Shown: in pieces, positions 58,718-64,000 of the stretch
How the letters are laid out: every line of letters starts with the position of its first letter
How positions within the stretch are numbered: position 1 is the stretch's first letter
Assembly (NCBI RefSeq): GCF_900111165.1
Contig: NZ_FOGH01000008.1
Coordinates: forward strand, 1 to 64,000
Length of the DNA stretch: 64,000 nt
Reading direction: 5' to 3'
Source of the DNA: Nitrosomonas sp. Nm51
GTDB lineage: Bacteria; Pseudomonadota; Gammaproteobacteria; Burkholderiales; Nitrosomonadaceae
Program-made: the position numbers and the translations under genes
The notes under the pieces: generated by a model
Seen by the model: the letters and a program-made list of their open reading frames with translations, nothing else
What the model was told of the DNA's origin: nothing
Databases searched by the model: none

Positions 58718-60301
58718 ATGAAATCAGCAAATCCAAGATCGGAAATTAATAAAAAATCCGGTCGCCTAACTATACGCAACGCAACACTAAAAGATGTACC
58801 TGCGCTCGCAGAGCTCGTTGCGCGGGTATACCGGAACACCAATATTCCGGCTTATTCAGAAGGCGCGTTGAACGGCCAGATCAATAACTTCTCGGAGGGA
58901 CAGCTTGTAGCTGTATACGATAAAGAACTGGTGGGATACTGTGCTAGTTTCCGGATTTCAGGAAAAATTGCACTGCAACCACACAGCTGGGTTGAAATCA
59001 CCGGTAACGGCTATGCATCGCGGCACAATCCGGACGGTGAATATCTGTACGGAATGGAGGTTTGCGTTGATCCAGATTATCGTGGCTACCGGATCGGCCA
59101 GCGCTTTTACAATGCACGCAAGCAACTTTGTCAGGACCTTGGTTTAAAAGGTATTGTTTTTGCCGGCAGATTGCCCAGTTATGCCAAAAGAGCCAAACGT
59201 TATCCTGATGTCGACGCGTATGTACAGCAAATCGTACAGAAAAAATTGCGTGATCAGGTGCTGTCGTTCCAGTTGCACAATAATTTTGAAGTGCTTGGCG
59301 TAATCAAAGATTACCTGCCTGAGGACCGTGATTCGCTGGGCTATGGCGTTCATCTGATCTGGCACAATCCTGGCGTTCCGGAAGAATCGGAAATCAAGCG
59401 CCACAAAAACTTCGGCGGAAGATTGCAGGAGACAGTTCGTGTAGGCACAGTGCAGTATATGATGCGAAAAGTAAATTCATTTGAAGAATTTATCAGCTTT
59501 ATTGAGTATTTTGTCGATGTTATTGCTGACTACAATGGTGACTTCGTTGTTTTCCCCGAACTGTTTACGCTGCAACTGCTATCTATAGAAGATCAGCGCT
59601 TGTCTCCGGCCGAATCGATTGCGGCACTGACAAAATACACTGATCGCTTTACTAAAGCGATGCGCGACATGGCGCTCCGCTACAATATTAATATCATCGG
59701 TGGAACGCATCCAACGCACATAGCGGCAGGCCGCGTGGAAAATATTTCATATATTTTCCTGCGTGACGGTTCTATCCATCAACAACCCAAAATTCACCCG
59801 ACGCCCGACGAAGTATACTGGTGGAACATCGAAGGCGGAAACACGCTAAGTGCCATTGAGACGGATTGCGGCTCGATTGGTGTATTGATTTGTTACGATG
59901 CGGAATTCCCGGAACTGGCGCGGCATCTTGTCGACCAGGGCGTTTATCTGGTTTTTGTGCCGTTCTGCACAGCCGAAAGGCAGGGATATCTGCGTGTGCG
60001 TTATTGCAGCCAGGCGCGCGCAGTGGAAAATCAAATCTATGTCGTCATGTCAGGCAACGTGGGTAATCTGCCGAATGTGGCGAATATGGACGTTCAATAT
60101 GCGCAAAGTTGTATTTTGACGCCATGCGATTTTCCCTTTTCCAGAGATGGTATCGCAGCAGACACGACACCGAATGTGGAAACCATTGCACTGGCTGATG
60201 TGCGCCCGGATTCATTGCGCACAGCGCGCAATGCCGGTACAGTACAGAATCTCAGGGACAGACGTCACGACCTGTACTCCGTGCACTGGCGCGGCAAGTA
60301 A
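58718..60301 (+). CDS. GNAT acetyltransferase-carbon-nitrogen hydrolase fusion
   Basis: One 527-residue protein with two domains. The N-terminal GNAT domain (about 15-205) carries V-C-V-D-P-D-Y-R-G-Y-R-I-G-Q-R-F-Y, the acetyl-CoA loop. The C-terminal nitrilase-superfamily domain (about 235-500) has the catalytic triad Glu (F-P-E-L-F), Lys (P-K-I-H-P-T-P-D-E) and Cys (L-I-C-Y-D-A-E-F-P-E). ATG 58718 is chosen over the frame's earlier start, which overlaps the DedA gene. Such fusions occur in other bacteria, where the substrate is unknown. It follows DedA by five bases. Confidence 0.88.
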   Translation: MKSANPRSEINKKSGRLTIRNATLKDVPALAELVARVYRNTNIPAYSEGALNGQINNFSEGQLVAVYDKELVGYCASFRISGKIALQPHSWVEITGNGYASRHNPDGEYLYGMEVCVDPDYRGYRIGQRFYNARKQLCQDLGLKGIVFAGRLPSYAKRAKRYPDVDAYVQQIVQKKLRDQVLSFQLHNNFEVLGVIKDYLPEDRDSLGYGVHLIWHNPGVPEESEIKRHKNFGGRLQETVRVGTVQYMMRKVNSFEEFISFIEYFVDVIADYNGDFVVFPELFTLQLLSIEDQRLSPAESIAALTKYTDRFTKAMRDMALRYNINIIGGTHPTHIAAGRVENISYIFLRDGSIHQQPKIHPTPDEVYWWNIEGGNTLSAIETDCGSIGVLICYDAEFPELARHLVDQGVYLVFVPFCTAERQGYLRVRYCSQARAVENQIYVVMSGNVGNLPNVANMDVQYAQSCILTPCDFPFSRDGIAADTTPNVETIALADVRPDSLRTARNAGTVQNLRDRRHDLYSVHWRGK

Positions 60302-60320
60302 TCTTTGCATTTTAATAACC

Positions 60321-61058
60321 ATGCTCAAACACGCAAAACTAGGCAAATTCAGTACCCGGCTGGCACTTATTTCCGGATTGCTTGCAGGTGCTGCTGTTAT
60401 CCTGCACCGCCTTCATGTTGTCGCATTTCAGTTTGCGTTGCCTGTGCTGGCGGTATCGACATTGTGCGGTTTGATTGCAGCTCTATTGGGCATTTCCGGA
60501 TTGTTTGTTGCCATGCGGCAACGAAAAAGCGCCCTCTCATCTTTAACCGGTTCGCTGCTTGGCTTTGTTGTTGCCATGCCGACAGTGTTCACACTACTGG
60601 CCGCATCGGGCCTGCCACGCATTCATGATATCAGCACGGATCTCGATAATCCGCCGCAATTTACAGCGGTACCGGCGCTGCGCGAGGCAACCGATAATCC
60701 GCTGGATCGCCTGAAACCGGACAATCTCACCCAGTTACAGCAGGCCGGTTATCCCGATCTGAAACCGCTGCAACTCAAGCGTCCTGCGCCGGCGCTTGTA
60801 TTTGACCAGGCATTACAATTGGCCGAATCGCGCGGCTGGGCCATCGCGGCAGCTTCCGCTGACCTGGGGACGATTGAAGCGACAGCCGTCACACCCGTTA
60901 TGGCGTTCAAAGATGATGTGGTCATACGGATTCAACGAAACGGTGAACACACGCAAGTAGACATGCGTTCGGTTTCACGCGTTGGTGTCAGCGACCTCGG
61001 GGCGAATGCCGTCCGTATACGTGATTTTTTAAACGACTTACAGCAATCGCTCAATTAA
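60321..61058 (+). CDS. DUF1499 family membrane protein
   Basis: Function unknown. ATG 60321 is taken; the frame upstream overlaps the previous gene in a different reading. The 245-residue product has three membrane helices (about 13-31, 34-62 and 70-93) and a soluble C-terminal DUF1499 domain (about 110-240) with V-V-I-R-I-Q-R-N-G, the V-D-M-R-S-V-S-R-V-G-V-S-D-L-G-A-N-A motif and a final R-I-R-D-F-L helix. It lies 19 bases after the GNAT-nitrilase gene. Confidence 0.85.
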   Translation: MLKHAKLGKFSTRLALISGLLAGAAVILHRLHVVAFQFALPVLAVSTLCGLIAALLGISGLFVAMRQRKSALSSLTGSLLGFVVAMPTVFTLLAASGLPRIHDISTDLDNPPQFTAVPALREATDNPLDRLKPDNLTQLQQAGYPDLKPLQLKRPAPALVFDQALQLAESRGWAIAAASADLGTIEATAVTPVMAFKDDVVIRIQRNGEHTQVDMRSVSRVGVSDLGANAVRIRDFLNDLQQSLN

Positions 61059-61126
61059 ACCGCTACCATCGCGGCTTAGCCACCGGCACCTGGCCAATGC
61101 CATAACCCACTCCAGCCTGACATGCA

Positions 61127-62953
61127 TCAATCAGCGTTTTTTATTGCTTTGATCTTCTGTTTTACTTTTGCGATCTCGGGCTGATTAAGGGTCTCGGTTT
61201 TTAGTAATTCTTCGGCTGTTTGATCCAGCAGCGCTCTGTTGGTCTGCAGGATATTAACAGCGCGTACCAATGCATGTTCGATCAACTCGTGCACTGCGGC
61301 ATCCACCCGGTTGGCGGTTTCCTCGCTGTAATTACGTGTCTGCGGCAGAGGCGTATTCGGTTGCAGAAAGGCGGACTGTTCGCGTTCATAGGTCACATGT
61401 CCAAGTACATCGCTCATGCCGTAACGCAGAACCATGGCGCGTGCAATATCCGTTGCGCGTGCCAAATCATCAGCAGCGCCTGTCGACACCTCCTTAAAGA
61501 CAATCTGTTCAGCAGCGCGGCCGCCAAGCAAGATCGACATTTTGTTTTGCAGTTCGGCTTTTGTCATCAGAAACCGGTCTTCAGTCGGGCGCTGAATGGT
61601 ATAACCCAAAGCGCCGATACCGCGTGGAATAATGGAAATCTTGTGTACTTCATCGGTGCCCGGCAACGCAAGAGCGACCATGGCGTGGCCGAGCTCATGG
61701 AACGCCACCACGCGCCGTTCTCCCGGATTGAGCAAACGGTTACGCTTTTCCAGTCCGGCAACAATACGCTCAATAGCATTATTAAAATCATCCATTGTGA
61801 CCGATACAGCACTGCGCCGTGTGGCGAGCAACGCTGCTTCATTGATCAGATTGGCCAGATCCGCTCCAGTAAAACCCGGTGTCAATGCGGCAACCTGCTC
61901 GATCTGAACATCTGTATCCAGACTTACTTTTTTGATATGTACCGCCAGTATTTGTTCCCGTCCATGTTTGTCTGGCCGGTCGACCAGTACCTGACGGTCA
62001 AAACGCCCGGCACGCAGTAACGCGGGATCAAGAATTTCCGGGCGATTGGTCGCGCCCAGCAGTACGATACCGCTGGCGGGATCAAAACCATCCAATTCGG
62101 CAAGTAACTGGTTCAAGGTCTGCTCCTTTTCATCATGCCCGCTGGCGAGACCATAAGCGCCACGTGCCCGGCCCAGCGCATCGAGTTCATCAATAAAAAT
62201 AATTGCAGGCGCCATCTGCCGTGCCTGTTCAAACAGATCGCGCACACGCGCGGCGCCCACGCCGACAAACATCTCGACAAACTCGGAACCGGAAATGGAA
62301 AAAAAAGACACACCCGCTTCGCCCGCCACCGCACGCGCAAGTAATGTTTTACCCGTACCCGGAGGACCCACCAGCAAGATTCCTTTCGGGGCGCGTCCGC
62401 CAAGGCGGCCGTAACTAGCCGGATCCTTCAAAAAGTTGATAATTTCGATCAGTTCTTCCTTGGCTTCATCCACGCCTGCCACGTCGGCAAAGGTAACTTT
62501 GGTTTCCTTTTCGACAAATACCTTGGCGCGGCTTTTGCCGATGGACATCATGCCTTCACTGACGCGGCCACTCATACGGCGGATTATAAACAGCCAGATA
62601 CCGATAAAAATCGCCATCGGCAACAACCACGATAAGATATCGCGCAGCCAGGTGCTTTTTACAATACCGCTGTATTCAACGTGGTATTTTTCCAGCTCTT
62701 CAGCAAATTCCGGCTCCACGCGCGTGGTGACAAATTCTTTGAAATCGTCTGCATGCCGTGATTTAAGCGAACCGTAAATATGCTGGTCGGTGATCGAAAT
62801 TTTCTCAATCTGCCCCTGTTCAAGCAAATGCTGAAATCGGCTGTAGGGTATCGGTTCGACTTGTGTGTACTGGGTATAGAGGTTTTGCAGGAATAATACG
62901 CCTAGCACTGCTGCAATGACATACCAGAAGTTGATTTGTTCTTTTTTGTCCAT
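61127..62953 (-). CDS. ftsH: ATP-dependent zinc metalloprotease FtsH
   Basis: A membrane-anchored AAA+ protease of the inner membrane. ATG 62953 ([11 protein letters not shown]) is chosen over the frame's earlier start. The 608-residue product has two membrane helices (about 8-25 and 103-124), Walker A G-P-P-G-T-G-K-T (196-203), Walker B and SRH regions ([14 protein letters not shown]), and the zinc motif H-E-L-G-H (419-423). Leu in place of the usual Ala in H-E-A-G-H does not remove a metal ligand. No neighbour gives further context. A second, main ftsH may exist elsewhere (inference). Confidence 0.94.
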   Translation of the reverse strand: MDKKEQINFWYVIAAVLGVLFLQNLYTQYTQVEPIPYSRFQHLLEQGQIEKISITDQHIYGSLKSRHADDFKEFVTTRVEPEFAEELEKYHVEYSGIVKSTWLRDILSWLLPMAIFIGIWLFIIRRMSGRVSEGMMSIGKSRAKVFVEKETKVTFADVAGVDEAKEELIEIINFLKDPASYGRLGGRAPKGILLVGPPGTGKTLLARAVAGEAGVSFFSISGSEFVEMFVGVGAARVRDLFEQARQMAPAIIFIDELDALGRARGAYGLASGHDEKEQTLNQLLAELDGFDPASGIVLLGATNRPEILDPALLRAGRFDRQVLVDRPDKHGREQILAVHIKKVSLDTDVQIEQVAALTPGFTGADLANLINEAALLATRRSAVSVTMDDFNNAIERIVAGLEKRNRLLNPGERRVVAFHELGHAMVALALPGTDEVHKISIIPRGIGALGYTIQRPTEDRFLMTKAELQNKMSILLGGRAAEQIVFKEVSTGAADDLARATDIARAMVLRYGMSDVLGHVTYEREQSAFLQPNTPLPQTRNYSEETANRVDAAVHELIEHALVRAVNILQTNRALLDQTAEELLKTETLNQPEIAKVKQKIKAIKNAD

Positions 62954-63058
62954 GAAAGATTTAGATCGGTTATGGAAGTGCCTCAATGAAACGATTTATC
63001 CGGCAGATCACAAGACATTCGTCACGACTGCCAATTCGATCGCAAAATCCGGCAAGAC

Positions 63059-63090
63059 TAGTACTCTATCCATATGATATTGCCGGGTTC
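63059..63090 (+). repeat. End fragment of the palindromic interspersed repeat
   Basis: CTATCCATATGATATTGCC and the following GGGTTC match the 5' end of the element at 5655-5908 almost base for base. A few further bases (CAGTGA) resemble the start of arm A in copy 2. After about 63105 the match is lost, so only one end remains. Confidence 0.7.
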
Positions 63091-63187
63091 AGTGAGCCTG
63101 TGTCACAAAAGGTATTTCCACTTACCAGACATGCGCTGATCAAAATACCCTCTTGCATAATTCGGTGCGTTTATTTGCATTAAGGAT

Positions 63188-63278
63188 GCAGGCCAAAATA
63201 ACTTGAACAATATGGCCTAAGTACCCCCTCGTAAAATGCCCGATACAGGATAAAGTGTTCAAGTTATTTTGGCCTTGC
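63188..63278. repeat. Perfect 20-bp inverted repeat around a 46-base spacer
   Basis: AGGCCAAAATAACTTGAACA (63190-63209) is exactly complementary to TGTTCAAGTTATTTTGGCCT (63256-63275). The element lies between ftsH and the Sel1 lipoprotein gene. It has no T-run at either end, so a terminator is unlikely. It may be a small MITE or a transcript-stabilising hairpin. No other copy was noticed in the window. Confidence 0.7.
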
Positions 63279-63305
63279 TCCTAAGCTACGTTTAGAACGG
63301 GTAAG

Positions 63306-63983
63306 CTATTGCGGCCTTGCAGCCATAATAGCTTCCAGATTTTCTCTCGCTTCTTCATTACCCTGGGCTGCTGCTTTTTCAAACCATTCAACCGCTTTTT
63401 CTTCATCCCGGGCTACGCCTTCGCCTATAAAATACAGTGCGCCCAGATTATTTTGCGCATCGATATGACCTTGTTCGGCTGCTTTCGTGAACAGTTCCGC
63501 TGCCTGTTGCATATCCTGTTCAACCCCTTCGCCATTAGCGTACATTAGCCCCAGATTAAATTGCGCGTCGGCGTATCCCTGTTCTGCCGAACGATAAAAC
63601 CAGCCAGCGGCTAATTCAGGATCATTATCCAGAATCTGACCAGTTAGCGTTTTGGAAACTGCTTCACCGGTATAATACATGACACCTAAACCGTTTTGTG
63701 CAACAGGGTCTCCCGCTTTCGCATCTTCTAATAGCGCCTGAAATTTCTCGCCTGGCGTCATTTCATCTTCCGCGCTGCCGGGCAATATCTGTTCTCTAAG
63801 TTCGGTTATTTCTTCCGGCGTCAAACCTTCACTTAAAAAAGACGGCAATTCATCTATTGCTGTCACTTCACTCAAGGTCTCGGCCGTTGAACCACTGTCT
63901 GATTTATCACCTGAAGATTCGTCTCCACAACCAGACAGTATAATCAACAGCGCAATAAGTAATAAAACAGTTTTTATTTTCAT
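63306..63983 (-). CDS. Sel1-repeat lipoprotein
   Basis: A 225-residue exported protein with a lipoprotein signal (about 1-19, lipobox L-S-G-C with Cys19). A Ser/Asp/Gly linker follows, then Sel1/TPR-like repeats in the C-terminal two thirds: A-Q-N-G-L-G-V-M-Y-Y-T-G-E-A-V, A-Q-F-N-L-G-L-M-Y-A-N-G-E-G-V and A-Q-N-N-L-G-A-L-Y-F-I-G-E-G-V, spaced by about 36 residues. Sel1 proteins act as protein-interaction scaffolds. The ATG and its upstream region are at the right edge of the window. Confidence 0.85.
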   Translation of the reverse strand: MKIKTVLLLIALLIILSGCGDESSGDKSDSGSTAETLSEVTAIDELPSFLSEGLTPEEITELREQILPGSAEDEMTPGEKFQALLEDAKAGDPVAQNGLGVMYYTGEAVSKTLTGQILDNDPELAAGWFYRSAEQGYADAQFNLGLMYANGEGVEQDMQQAAELFTKAAEQGHIDAQNNLGALYFIGEGVARDEEKAVEWFEKAAAQGNEEARENLEAIMAARPQ

Positions 63984-64000
63984 TTTGACATATCCTTCAT

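Noticed and set aside
61220-62020. A 266-codon plus-strand frame inside ftsH
   Set aside because: It is antisense to intact, highly conserved ftsH motifs; its sequence matches no family.

Overview
The window is a piece of a betaproteobacterial chromosome. The gene orders rpoE-rseA-rseB-mucD-lepA-lepB-DUF4845-rnc-era-pdxJ-acpS-nagZ, smc-zipA, zapA-6S RNA, queA-tgt-yajC-secD-secF and ffs-dnaX-ybaB are all typical of that class. The DUF4845 gene beside lepB, the moderate GC content, the many IS remnants and the nitrogen-scavenging operon fit an ammonia-oxidiser relative (Nitrosomonadaceae). That last placement is inference; no amo or hao gene lies in the window.

Layout. 0.7-4.7 kb: two small envelope proteins, the 4.5S SRP RNA, dnaX, ybaB and rluB, with prmB convergent. 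6-11.7 kb: tadA, an L,D-transpeptidase, and a LysM-FecR protein overlapping a CHASE2-PAS-GGDEF-EAL protein, which suggests an envelope-sensing c-di-GMP module. 11.6-23.2 kb (minus strand): nagZ, acpS, pdxJ, era, rnc, DUF4845, lepB, lepA, a glutaredoxin-like gene, mucD, then rseB, rseA and rpoE behind their own terminator. 23.5-29.95 kb: queF, smc, zipA, a CDGSH protein, a ZapB-like protein, zapA and 6S RNA.

30-51.9 kb is an accessory region. It holds decayed IS66-, IS110-, IS256- and ISAs1-type transposases, two copies of the same serine-recombinase C-terminal remnant, a HiPIP, a MarR/desaturase pair, a PACE efflux protein, bioA and bioB, an O-methyltransferase, an SRPBCC protein, a hairpin MITE, and a complete guanidine-assimilation operon. 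That operon is read from a guanidine-I (ykkC) riboswitch: permease, two DUF1989 proteins, urea/guanidine carboxylase and allophanate hydrolase. The region ends at tRNA-Leu(CAA). 52-64 kb returns to core genes: queA, tgt, yajC, secD, secF, a DedA protein, a GNAT-nitrilase fusion, a DUF1499 protein, ftsH and a Sel1 lipoprotein.

Most interesting points: (1) an interspersed repeat of about 250-290 bp with nested inverted repeats, present as two full copies (5655-5908; 13801-14090, inverted) and two end fragments. The copies differ in sequence but keep their stems through compensatory changes and keep a shared loop sequence. I do not recognise the family. (2) The riboswitch-controlled guanidine operon, whose terminator overlaps the aptamer's 3' strand. 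(3) recR and recO are both missing from their usual loci, and the recO slot is filled by the repeat. (4) A decayed DUF4338 (DruA-type)-ISAs1 fusion whose frame changes exactly at an in-frame A_AAA_AAG heptamer. (5) A possible -1 slip site in dnaX that would give a short gamma-like product.
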